Shown here: positions 1 through 6,687 of the stretch, piece by piece
Position numbering within the stretch: position 1 is the stretch's first letter
Layout of the letters: each line of letters opens with the position of its first letter
Assembly (NCBI GenBank): GCA_024405065.1
Contig: JAKSPF010000071.1
Coordinates: 1-6,687, forward strand
DNA length: 6,687 nucleotides
Direction of reading: 5' to 3'
Source of the DNA: Sphaerochaetaceae bacterium
Lineage (GTDB): Bacteria; Spirochaetota; Spirochaetia; Sphaerochaetales; Sphaerochaetaceae
Notes under the pieces: model-generated
Database searches by the model: none
The model's input: the letters and a program-made list of their open reading frames with translations, nothing else
What the model was told of the DNA's origin: nothing
Translations under genes and position numbers: made by a program

Positions 1-129
1 ATTTTTGTGCTATACCTTTTAAGTTGCGAGGTTGGATATGAATTGTACCGCTTTGTATTCTGCATCCGTTGACTGTCTGAAGGACAAATCTCTTTATTTG
101 CATGCCTACGATATTGTTTCCGACAGCAG

Positions 130-136
130 AAAAAAA
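130..136 (+). other. A7 homopolymer at the frameshift point of the PPTase remnant
   Basis: Seven consecutive A residues lie where PPTase-like homology changes frame. With six A residues the sequence would read S-R-K-K-A-D-A-F-Y-F without a break. With seven it runs into a stop at 155-157. The site fits a one-base slippage insertion or a sequencing error. It is not a programmed -1 site, because a -1 shift does not reach the continuing frame. Confidence 0.6.
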
Positions 137-259
137 GGCCGATGCTTTTTATTTTGAAAAAGATAAGTTTCTTTCACTCGGTGCGGAAATCCTGTTGAGA
201 CGTGCTCTTCACCACGAAGGCGGATACTGCATTTGTCTGTGCTGCGAAAAAGATCCTTC

Positions 260-586
260 TCAGGTTCCGCTTGTAATAACGGAACTTTTTGCCTGAATTG
301 AGAGTTTCCTGTTCAAACCTGTCATTTCAAAAATGCTCATTACATCTGTGCTGACATTGATTACAGAAAATGACGCATTCAAAGTACCTGCCGTACGGTG
401 TGCCGAAACAACCTGTCGTACTCCTGCAGAAGACATATATTCCAACCCGTCAAAATCCAAAACAAGTTCCTTTGCTTCCGTTATACCGTCTATCACGGTA
501 CCGAGTTCGGGAGCACTTTTGTTGTCAAGCCAACCCTCAACCTTCAGAACAACCTTTCCGTTTTCACTGTTTTCGGTAACTGTCAT
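260..586 (-). CDS. STAS-domain anti-anti-sigma factor-like protein (RsbV/SpoIIAA family)
   Basis: This is a single STAS domain of 108 residues, the usual size for RsbV/SpoIIAA-type partner-switch proteins. The core reads VLKVEGWLDNKSAPEL, then LVLDFDGLEYMSSAGVRQVV. Numbered from the upstream ATG, the second serine of Y-M-S-S-A-G (Ser54) aligns with the phosphorylated Ser58 of SpoIIAA. In this family the unphosphorylated form binds and neutralises a partner, usually an anti-sigma kinase, and a PP2C enzyme reactivates the phosphorylated form. Two adjacent ATGs are possible, at 589 and 586. GGAGG at 598-594 is four bases from the first and seven from the second, so 586 is chosen. The start overlaps the phosphatase stop as TGATG, implying translational coupling. 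The last ten residues (A-K-S-S-V-I-T-S-G-T) extend past the usual family end and are read antisense to the PPTase remnant. Its binding partner is not visible here. It acts in the cytosol. Confidence 0.9.
   Translation of the reverse strand: MTVTENSENGKVVLKVEGWLDNKSAPELGTVIDGITEAKELVLDFDGLEYMSSAGVRQVVSAHRTAGTLNASFSVINVSTDVMSIFEMTGLNRKLSIQAKSSVITSGT
262..290 (+). terminator. Hairpin plus T5 at the convergent 3' ends
   Basis: GTTCCG (264-269) pairs with CGGAAC (280-285), with a possible extension of A262-T287 and G263-T286 outward and a few inner pairs. T286-290 follow on the plus strand. This resembles a short intrinsic terminator for the plus-strand PPTase remnant, although it lies inside that gene's last codons. 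On the minus strand the hairpin falls in the last codons of the STAS gene and is followed by CCTGAGAAGG before a weak T5 run about 14 bases on, so it is a poor canonical terminator in that direction. The stem is only six strong pairs, hence moderate confidence. Confidence 0.4.
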
Positions 587-2601
587 CATTTATCCTCCAT
601 CATATATTTTGTAATTGTAAGAATATTCTTTCCTTCTTTGTTCTCGTAAGTCACAGAATCCGCAATCGTGAATGCAATCAATTTTCCTAAACCGCCTATC
701 TGTTTGTCCGGATCATAATCACCGGCATCTATGACTTCTTTTGTCGGATCATAAGGAACTCCCTCATCCTCAAACCTCATCATTATCCTGTCATAATGTT
801 CAAAAGTAAAGCATACTTTCTTACTGTGTTTTTCTTCTTCAGAAAATGCATAAGAACAGATATTGGTGAAAATTTCCTCAGCTGCAACACAAAGAGAAAG
901 TTGCAGTGTTCTCGGAAGGGAAGCTCCCAGAATAAGTTCTTTAATCCTGTCAAATTCATCAGGTATCGGTAAAAGTTCAAGTACGGTATGTTTTTTTACC
1001 GTAAAGGCAAGCATTGTGATGTCATCACTCTGTTCTGCCTCACCGGTAAAGTCGGTTACGTTTTGATAAACATACTTCACAAGATTTTCTTCGTGCGTGG
1101 CTCTGAATCCGTTAAGAACATTTTCCAAACGCTTTTCTCCGAACATTTTGTTTGATGTGTCGGTTGCCTCATTCACGCCGTCCGTATAAAGAAAAAGTGT
1201 TTCTCCCGTATCAAGGTGAGTTTCTTCCTGAAAATATTTCTCGTTTTTGAACAGACCGAGCAGCAGATTACGTGCACCATTAAGACGTTCCGGTTTTTCC
1301 CGCAGGATATACGGTACATTATGTCCGGCATTGGCATAGGTAAACAAACCGCTGTTCTTATCAAAAACACCCACAAAAATCGTAACAAACATCATGTAAG
1401 GATTTCGTTCCGAAATGGCATCATTGACTTTTTCAAGAATTTCCGCAGGACTGAAACCCATGGTTGCAAACTGCCTTATCAAAACCAGAGTCACCGCCAT
1501 GGAGAATGATGCGGACAACCCTTTACCCGATACATCCCCGACGGTCAGAAGAAGTCTGCCGTTTCCCAAATCAAGATAATCATAAAGATCGCCTCCGACG
1601 TCTTTTGCAGGAGTCATTTTTGCTGCAATTTCATATTCTCCGGTACTGGATCGCGGAGAAGCAAGAAATCCCTGCTGAATTCGTGAAGCAATGGAAAGTT
1701 CGGTTTTTCTGCGCTCTTCATTTCCGGTAAGACGGTTGATATCGTGCATATATTTGTCAATGTCGTCTGACATTTTATTGAACGAAGAAGCAATAAGGGC
1801 AAACTCATCTTCTCCGCTGTCATCAAGTTTCACGTTTGAGCGTTTTCCGTCTGTTATGAAAGCAGTCATTGAGTAAGCAAGTTTTTTTACCGGCTTGAAT
1901 ATACTGTTGCGTATAAGATAATAAATGACACCCGCCATAAGCAAAGTCAAAATCATGATAGCAAGTACAACAGGAAAATACTCATCTGCGATTTTGTTTT
2001 CTATACCTTCCTCGCTGATTCCAGAACCCGCTATTATGATGTTGCCGAAACCGTCATCCTGAATGCAGACCATACATTCATAGGCAGGATAGAAACGGTT
2101 TATTTTCTGTTTCTGATTTGAAACATCGGATCTGATTTCTGTTAACAACCGTTCCTCCTTCGTCGGGACATGATTTATAACCGCTCCGGCTATTCCGTTT
2201 GCAGGTCTGTATTCAATTATTTTCCCGAAAGCATCCGGATTCCCTGCGAGTAAATCCTCACTACCGTTTTTTTGTGCAAAACCTAAAAAATCAATCTGAT
2301 TTACTGCCTGTTTCCGAATTGAATAGACATAGACATAATCAATCGGGTACCACTTACATATATAAGCGCAACATTTGTCAATTTCTTCTCTCAGACCGAT
2401 ATCAATGGGTATGTGCCTTTCTATTGCCTCATCCCAGATTGTATCAAGCAGACTCCACGTCAGCGATATATTGTAGCTCATTGTTTTCTCAATGAGTATT
2501 TTTGATACCACCTGATACGAGCCTGCAATCAGTATAACCATAACTGCGGAAATCAGAATTATAAGTTTGAATGTAAGTTTTCCCGCAATTGTTTTTTTCA
2601 T
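586..2601 (-). CDS. Membrane sensor PP2C/SpoIIE phosphatase fused to an RsbW-like HATPase kinase domain
   Basis: This 671-residue protein probably sets the phosphorylation state of the adjacent STAS protein. The order is TM1 (about 12-28), an extracytoplasmic sensor region (about 30-208, Cache-like only by position and size), TM2 (about 209-230) and HAMP (about 231-285, with DEFALIASSFNKM). A linker with ELSIASRIQQGFL follows, then PP2C/SpoIIE (about 320-535) and HATPase (about 545-668). PP2C metal ligands look intact: Asp338 in GGDLYD, Asp356 in GDVSGKG, Asp474 in YTDG and Asp526/527 in SDD. The ATPase has an N-box (Glu576, Asn580), D612-x-G614 and GGLGK 636-640, so ATP binding is plausible. 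Phosphatase plus kinase on one chain recalls Vibrio SypE and Shewanella CrsR, but here a membrane sensor replaces the receiver. Five cysteines lie in the outer region (77, 78, 82, 176, 179). ATG 2601 follows GAGGA by six bases and sits two bases after the NRPS stop. The ligand is unknown. Confidence 0.92.
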   Translation of the reverse strand: MKKTIAGKLTFKLIILISAVMVILIAGSYQVVSKILIEKTMSYNISLTWSLLDTIWDEAIERHIPIDIGLREEIDKCCAYICKWYPIDYVYVYSIRKQAVNQIDFLGFAQKNGSEDLLAGNPDAFGKIIEYRPANGIAGAVINHVPTKEERLLTEIRSDVSNQKQKINRFYPAYECMVCIQDDGFGNIIIAGSGISEEGIENKIADEYFPVVLAIMILTLLMAGVIYYLIRNSIFKPVKKLAYSMTAFITDGKRSNVKLDDSGEDEFALIASSFNKMSDDIDKYMHDINRLTGNEERRKTELSIASRIQQGFLASPRSSTGEYEIAAKMTPAKDVGGDLYDYLDLGNGRLLLTVGDVSGKGLSASFSMAVTLVLIRQFATMGFSPAEILEKVNDAISERNPYMMFVTIFVGVFDKNSGLFTYANAGHNVPYILREKPERLNGARNLLLGLFKNEKYFQEETHLDTGETLFLYTDGVNEATDTSNKMFGEKRLENVLNGFRATHEENLVKYVYQNVTDFTGEAEQSDDITMLAFTVKKHTVLELLPIPDEFDRIKELILGASLPRTLQLSLCVAAEEIFTNICSYAFSEEEKHSKKVCFTFEHYDRIMMRFEDEGVPYDPTKEVIDAGDYDPDKQIGGLGKLIAFTIADSVTYENKEGKNILTITKYMMEDK
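594..598 (-). promoter_or_regulatory. GGAGG ribosome binding site that sets the STAS start
   Basis: A perfect Shine-Dalgarno core lies inside the last codons of the phosphatase gene (M-E-D-K-stop). Its spacing is four bases to ATG 589 and seven to ATG 586, which favours the second ATG and a TGATG stop-start overlap. Confidence 0.75.
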
Positions 2602-2603
2602 AA

Positions 2604-5600
2604 TCAGTCCTCGTCCTGTTCAAAGTAATCCATGGTCAAAAGACTTTTCATTGCACGTTCTAAATATTCATCCGTAGGTAACGGCCATGAAAAACCGAGC
2701 CGGTACAGAATGTTTGCGGTGAATTTGTTGTCGGTTTCAACACCGTGAATATCAGGACGGTCATTGGTCATCAAACCCTGAAGTTGGGAATTGACACGTG
2801 AATCTCCGAGCATTCTGTGATAATCGGCGTAGTATTCTTCATCCGGTACCGGCGTTATTTTTATTCCGCAACGGTTAGCAACGGCAATAAGTTGCCATTC
2901 GTCAAAAATGAATCTGCTGTCAGCATTGAATGCGGTAAACATATCATTTGTTCCTGCAAGAAGAACCAGAGCCTTTGCAGTCATATCAATGGGAGAAAAA
3001 CTCATATTATCCGTAGCATGGCTTATGGGTGATTTACCGATTGTTGCAAAACCGCGTAAGGCATTCAGAAAAGCATTGGTATTGAAATTGATCTGGAATT
3101 CACCGTCACTGTGTCTTCCCATGAGGTTTCCTACCCTGATTATTTTACCACGCATTCCGTTTTTTATCGCTTCAAGCATTTTGAGTTCGGCATGATACTT
3201 GGAAATACCGTACTTGTTGCCCATGTCATCTATTACGAACAGCTTGTTTTCATAGGCTTTTATCCTGCGTTTCCATGTTTCCTCATTATGAGCGCCGGCT
3301 ACCGAAATAGTTGAAACCTGAATCATCTTGGCATTTCGTGAAACAGCCACCTTAATCATGTTTTCCACACCATGTACGTTGATTCGTTCAAGAATATCAT
3401 CTGAAGCATAATGTTTTACGCATGCCGCACAGTTGATGACGGTATCAAAACTGACATCTTTCAACATTTCGGGCAGACCGCTGTCCGTGATGTCGGCTTC
3501 AATTACGGTGATTCTGTTTGAAAGGGCATCTTCAAAAACATCATCAAAGTAATACATCAGCATACTTTTAAGTCTTTTCAGAGGAGAGGCAAAACTTCCC
3601 TTTCTCACAAGACATATTATTTTGCCTTCATCGGCATCAATGAGTTCTTTCAGCACATGTATCCCGAGGAATCCCACGGCACCGGTTAAAAGAACGTCAC
3701 CGAGACTTTCTCTCTTCACCTGACCGGCATATTCAAGAGTGTTGTATTTCAATTGTTCCGGATAATCCGAACGGATTTCAGAATCATCCTGTACGGCAGT
3801 GCGCTCTGTAGAAATACTGCGTCCCTGATTTTCAATAAAATCGGCTAAAAGTTCCGGTGTTGGATTGTCAAAGACATCCTGATATTCAACCTTGATACCT
3901 TTTGCCATCAGTTGCATTGTGACCTTTGATGCGGAAAGTGAAGTACCTCCCATTTCAAAGAAATTGTCGTCTGCGTAGTATTCTTTCAATGAAAGAACCG
4001 AAGCAAACAGCTCACAAAGTTCCTGCTCGGTTGATTTTTTCGGAACTTTTCTTGAAGTTTTCTTTCTTTTATGTTCCACTTCGGGAAGTTCTTTTTTATT
4101 TATTTTTCCGCTTGCGGTGAGAGGCATGGATTCAAGTTGCATAATCACATCAGGAACCATGTAATATGTAAGGTGTGCTTTCAGATAAGCATTCAGCATT
4201 TCAGTGTCAATGCTGTGGCCTGCAGTAAAGAAACCCACAAGAAAATCTTCCGACCCGTTGTTTCTCACAATTACCTTGCTTTGAGAGATGTCATCAAATG
4301 CATTGATACATTTCTCAATTTCATCAAGTTCCACACGGAATCCTCTGAGTTTCACCTGATTGTCACGTCTGCCGAAAAACTCAATTTCACCGCTTGAATT
4401 GAGTCTTACCATATCACCGGAATGATAGGCAGGACGACCTCTGAACGTGAAAAACGATTCCTTTGTCTTTTCCGGAAGATTTATATAGCCTCTGCCTACA
4501 AGTTCACCGCAAATAATGAGTTCTCCGCATGCATACGGCGGAAGTACATTTCCGAATTTGTCCATTACATAAACCTGTGTATTGTTTACAGGACCGCCTA
4601 TGGTGATGTTTTCCGGATTTTCAATCTTCTTTGCGCAACAGGTGACAGTGCATTCAGTGGGACCGTAACCGTTGATGACGGTTATATCGGGAGACAGTTC
4701 TTTCAGTGTTTCGTACAGACCGGACGGGAATGCTTCCGCACCTACAATAATGCTTTTGATGTTTGCCATTGCAGGTCTGAATTCATTTATGCTCAAAAGA
4801 TTTGTAAGAAGGGACGGTGTAACCAGCATAACCTGTGCATTGTTGTCGGTAATTACTTTTGCAAGCAACGCAGGATTATGGATTTCACGTTCAGTAGCAA
4901 TACAAACAGTTTTTCCGTTCAGAAGCAAAACGGTGTGGTCATAAACCGATGCGTCAAAAGAAACGGAACTCAAAGCAAGAGCCGTCTGTCCGCTGTCTTC
5001 ACCATGATAATAACGATAAACCGAACCTTCAGGCTGTGCAAGATTTGCAAGATTATGATGCTCAATCATCACGCCTTTGGGATTTCCGGTTGAACCGGAA
5101 GTATAGATACAATAGGCAAGGCTGTCGGCGGGAATATCAATGTCCGGATTTTCTTCATTGCCGTCAGCAGAGAGACTTTCAACCGTAACCGCGTAATAAG
5201 GTTTGTCTTTACCGAAAAGTTCAGTCCTTGAAGCCAAAATCGCTTCGTTTGTAATTACAATCGGACTTGCGGCATCACGCAGACAGTATTCCAGTCTGTC
5301 GTCTGGATAATCGGGCAGAAGTCCTAAGAAAGCACCTCCTGCTTTCAGAATTGCAAGTTCCGATATGGACAGCATCTCTGTTCTGGGAAGCAGCATTCCG
5401 ACCACAGTATCTTTTTTTACACCGCGTGCAATGAGTTTGTGAGCAATACGGTTGGCTTTGACATTCAGAGCCCTGTATGTCAGTTTTCTGTCTTCACATA
5501 TTACGGCAATTCTGTCCGGTACATTTTTTGCAAAACGTTCAAACAGACGGTTCACCGGAATATTTTCAAAAGGATTGGCGGTATCGTTGATTTTTGACAG

Positions 5601-6687
5601 AATTGCCTCCGTTTTTTCTGAAACGGTTGTTATGAAAGGAGTCTTTTCTTTTTCCGTAAAACCTTTCAGAACCATGTCAAACATATCCATGAAACTTTCA
5701 ATAAACGCTTTGTTGTAATATTCAAGACGGTAATCGGTAACCAATCTGTATTGTCCGTTCTGAAAATATACGTTGAGAACCAGCGGAGCCTTTGCAGGCA
5801 GAAGCCCGATTGTAACCGGCTGTGCCGGTTCGCCCGCAAGAGAGCTGAAGGTGAATTCATCACCCTGATAGGCAAAAATTATGTCAGCTTTTATGCCGTA
5901 TGAAGCAGAAATTTCAGCAAATGAAAAAATATCGTTTGACATACTGTTCATAAGCTGCTCCTGCGTTTCACGAATCATGTCCTTGATGATGAGGTTACCC
6001 TCCGTGTGAACCATAACGGGCAGAGTCTTCACAAGCATTGATACCGTTCTCAAGAGTCTTGAATCATTTCTTCCGTTATAAATTGTTGTAAAGACCGTAT
6101 CTTCAAAATTACCGAAACGGCTCAAAGTATAACCGAATACCGTATTGAAGAAGGCATTCGGGGTCAACTTGTTCCGATTGCAGTAAGAATTCACTTTTTC
6201 CGGTGAAATTTCCGAAATACGTACAAGCGAAGCGGAACCGTCAGCACCGGTATCCCGCGCTTTAGGCGGCAGACAGGAACTTTCACAGCCGGTAAAGACA
6301 CTGTCATAGTATGATTTTGCTTCTCCGTAGCGTTCTGAAGAACGCAGATTTTCCTCTTCAATTGCAGCCTCAAAACCTGAGAACTTCTCTTTTTCAACGG
6401 GTAAACCGGCATAGGCTCTGTCAATATCAGCCAACAGAATGTTTTCCGATGTTCCGTCCGAAATGATGTGATGAAAATCCATCATAAAATATTGACCGTC
6501 TTCCGTTTCGTAGAGTGTTATGCGGTAAAGCGGTCCGTTCAATAATTCAAAGGGTTTTACAAGGTTTGCTCTTTCGGGCAGTTTCTCACTCCTGACAAGA
6601 CTGACCTTTACTTCTGCATCATCATTCCTGCGCGCCCTTATGTTGCCTTCCTTATCTGCAAACAACGTTGCTTTTACGTAAGGGTGT
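2604..6687 (-). CDS. Nonribosomal peptide synthetase, C-A-T-R termination module (5' end outside window)
   Basis: The frame is open to the right edge (H-P-Y-V-K-A-T-L-F-A before the first in-frame TTG at 6665), so the start lies outside. Approximate nucleotide limits are C 6687-5640, A 5560-4080, T 4040-3830 and R 3710-2604. The C domain lacks about its first 50 residues but keeps HHIISDG (6453-6473), including the catalytic second His. The A domain has YTSGSTGNPKG (5073-5105), FDASVYD (4938-4958), GYGPTEC (4650-4670), YHSGD, GRRDNQVKLRGFRVE and the SGKINKK lysine (4104-4106). Asp in FDAS points to an alpha-amino acid substrate. The carrier motif GGTSL has its phosphopantetheine serine at 3939-3941. 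The R domain has TGAVGFLG (3663-3686) for NAD(P)H, Thr 3309-3311 and YGISK (3198-3212), the extended-SDR triad, so it should release the thioester as an aldehyde or alcohol. A Lys/Arg-rich linker joins A and T. Every visible core motif is intact, so the module looks functional once phosphopantetheinylated. At least one donor module or acyl source must lie upstream. Confidence 0.95.
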   Translation of the reverse strand, partial: HPYVKATLFADKEGNIRARRNDDAEVKVSLVRSEKLPERANLVKPFELLNGPLYRITLYETEDGQYFMMDFHHIISDGTSENILLADIDRAYAGLPVEKEKFSGFEAAIEEENLRSSERYGEAKSYYDSVFTGCESSCLPPKARDTGADGSASLVRISEISPEKVNSYCNRNKLTPNAFFNTVFGYTLSRFGNFEDTVFTTIYNGRNDSRLLRTVSMLVKTLPVMVHTEGNLIIKDMIRETQEQLMNSMSNDIFSFAEISASYGIKADIIFAYQGDEFTFSSLAGEPAQPVTIGLLPAKAPLVLNVYFQNGQYRLVTDYRLEYYNKAFIESFMDMFDMVLKGFTEKEKTPFITTVSEKTEAILSKINDTANPFENIPVNRLFERFAKNVPDRIAVICEDRKLTYRALNVKANRIAHKLIARGVKKDTVVGMLLPRTEMLSISELAILKAGGAFLGLLPDYPDDRLEYCLRDAASPIVITNEAILASRTELFGKDKPYYAVTVESLSADGNEENPDIDIPADSLAYCIYTSGSTGNPKGVMIEHHNLANLAQPEGSVYRYYHGEDSGQTALALSSVSFDASVYDHTVLLLNGKTVCIATEREIHNPALLAKVITDNNAQVMLVTPSLLTNLLSINEFRPAMANIKSIIVGAEAFPSGLYETLKELSPDITVINGYGPTECTVTCCAKKIENPENITIGGPVNNTQVYVMDKFGNVLPPYACGELIICGELVGRGYINLPEKTKESFFTFRGRPAYHSGDMVRLNSSGEIEFFGRRDNQVKLRGFRVELDEIEKCINAFDDISQSKVIVRNNGSEDFLVGFFTAGHSIDTEMLNAYLKAHLTYYMVPDVIMQLESMPLTASGKINKKELPEVEHKRKKTSRKVPKKSTEQELCELFASVLSLKEYYADDNFFEMGGTSLSASKVTMQLMAKGIKVEYQDVFDNPTPELLADFIENQGRSISTERTAVQDDSEIRSDYPEQLKYNTLEYAGQVKRESLGDVLLTGAVGFLGIHVLKELIDADEGKIICLVRKGSFASPLKRLKSMLMYYFDDVFEDALSNRITVIEADITDSGLPEMLKDVSFDTVINCAACVKHYASDDILERINVHGVENMIKVAVSRNAKMIQVSTISVAGAHNEETWKRRIKAYENKLFVIDDMGNKYGISKYHAELKMLEAIKNGMRGKIIRVGNLMGRHSDGEFQINFNTNAFLNALRGFATIGKSPISHATDNMSFSPIDMTAKALVLLAGTNDMFTAFNADSRFIFDEWQLIAVANRCGIKITPVPDEEYYADYHRMLGDSRVNSQLQGLMTNDRPDIHGVETDNKFTANILYRLGFSWPLPTDEYLERAMKSLLTMDYFEQDED
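2608..2612 (-). promoter_or_regulatory. GAGGA ribosome binding site for the sensor phosphatase
   Basis: The Shine-Dalgarno core lies within the final codons of the NRPS gene (E-Q-D-E-D-stop), six bases before ATG 2601. It supports that start and indicates that the phosphatase is translated from the NRPS transcript. Confidence 0.7.

Larger units (their letters stand above)
38..296 (+). pseudogene. Decayed Sfp-type 4'-phosphopantetheinyl transferase remnant (frameshift plus internal deletion)
   Basis: An intact PPTase moves phosphopantetheine from CoA onto the serine of carrier domains. Starting at ATG 38, six bases after a GAGG (28-31), the frame reads MNCTALYSASVDCLKDKSLY and runs on to about position 136, resembling the N-terminus of Sfp-type PPTases. 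Homology then continues one frame over, from about 137, with KADAFYFEKDKFLSLGAEIL and LLRRAL, the classic Sfp-family segment. At about 210-221 it jumps directly to GGYCICLCCEKDPSQVPLVI, which resembles the extreme C-terminus of these enzymes, and stops at TGA 294-296. Family members are about 200-230 residues. Here roughly 80 remain, and the middle with the Mg-binding G-x-D-x-E motif and the W-x-x-K-E motif is absent. As read it cannot be active. It converges on the NRPS operon, and PPTases often neighbour the synthetases they activate. Family assignment is from motif memory and the deletion endpoints are approximate. An assembly error is the main alternative. Confidence 0.75.

Noticed and set aside
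1..37. Possible promoter (TATACC near 11-16) for the PPTase remnant
   Set aside because: A -35 element would fall at or beyond the left edge, and the -10 match is weak, so it cannot be supported.
130..136. Programmed -1 frameshift at A7
   Set aside because: The continuing homology requires a +1 shift or loss of one A, not -1, and the gene also lacks its catalytic centre, so rescue would not restore function.
982..1003. TACGGTA/TACCGTA inverted repeat around a T-rich loop
   Set aside because: It falls in the linker between the PP2C and HATPase domains. The T-run is in the loop rather than after the stem, so it is not a terminator, and no operator context is visible.
2592..2598. A7 run just after the phosphatase start as a phase-variation switch
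   Set aside because: The run encodes the ordinary M-K-K-T start. Similar 7-base T runs occur elsewhere in the gene, so nothing singles it out without population data.
4422..5093. A 223-codon plus-strand open frame
   Set aside because: It lies wholly antisense to the A domain, whose core motifs are intact. Its translation has no recognisable motif and the composition of a reversed coding strand.
5084..5100. Perfect 8-bp inverted repeat (TTCCGGTT-G-AACCGGAA)
   Set aside because: It coincides with the codons of the conserved A3 loop S-G-S-T-G, whose Gly/Ser/Thr codons produce the symmetry. It is deep inside coding sequence with no T-run.
5814..5830. 7-bp inverted repeat with a 3-base loop
   Set aside because: It lies inside the C-domain coding sequence with no T-run on either side, so it is probably chance.
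6663..6665. TTG as the NRPS start
   Set aside because: The frame stays open upstream to the window edge with condensation-domain-like residues (H-P-Y-V-K-A-T), so this is an internal leucine codon of a truncated gene.

Overview
The window looks like a chromosomal stretch of a low-GC Gram-positive anaerobe, probably a Ruminococcus/Clostridia-type gut Firmicute. This rests on A+T-rich codon use, strong GGAGG-type ribosome binding sites, tightly packed genes and the protein families present. The organism is an inference from style; no taxonomic marker is present.

Layout: almost the whole window is one minus-strand operon read from the right edge to the left. Positions 6687-2604 hold the 3' part of a nonribosomal peptide synthetase (NRPS) gene, cut by the right edge. 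Its visible domains are condensation (C, N-terminus missing), adenylation (A), carrier (T) and a terminal thioester reductase (R). Two bases further on is a 671-residue membrane protein (2601-586) with an extracytoplasmic sensor region, HAMP, PP2C/SpoIIE phosphatase and RsbW-like HATPase kinase domain. Overlapping its stop codon is a small STAS anti-anti-sigma-type protein (586-260). On the plus strand at the left edge (38-296), convergent with the operon, is a decayed Sfp-type 4'-phosphopantetheinyl transferase (PPTase). It has a frameshift at an A7 tract and has lost its whole catalytic centre through an internal deletion. A hairpin plus T-run sits where the convergent 3' ends overlap.

How the parts may work together: the NRPS should activate an alpha-amino acid, condense it with something supplied from upstream, and release the product reductively as an aldehyde or alcohol. 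The two following genes form a compact partner-switching module, with phosphatase and candidate kinase on one sensor chain and the STAS substrate encoded next door. No sigma factor or anti-sigma factor is visible. Because the module is co-transcribed and translationally coupled with the NRPS, it may sense or respond to the NRPS product, or control a behaviour linked to it (inference). The local PPTase that would have activated the NRPS carrier domain is dead as read here, so the enzyme must rely on a PPTase encoded elsewhere, unless the region is misassembled.

No stretch over 300 bases lacks a gene. No tRNA, rRNA, CRISPR array or mobile element was seen. The operon promoter lies outside the window.
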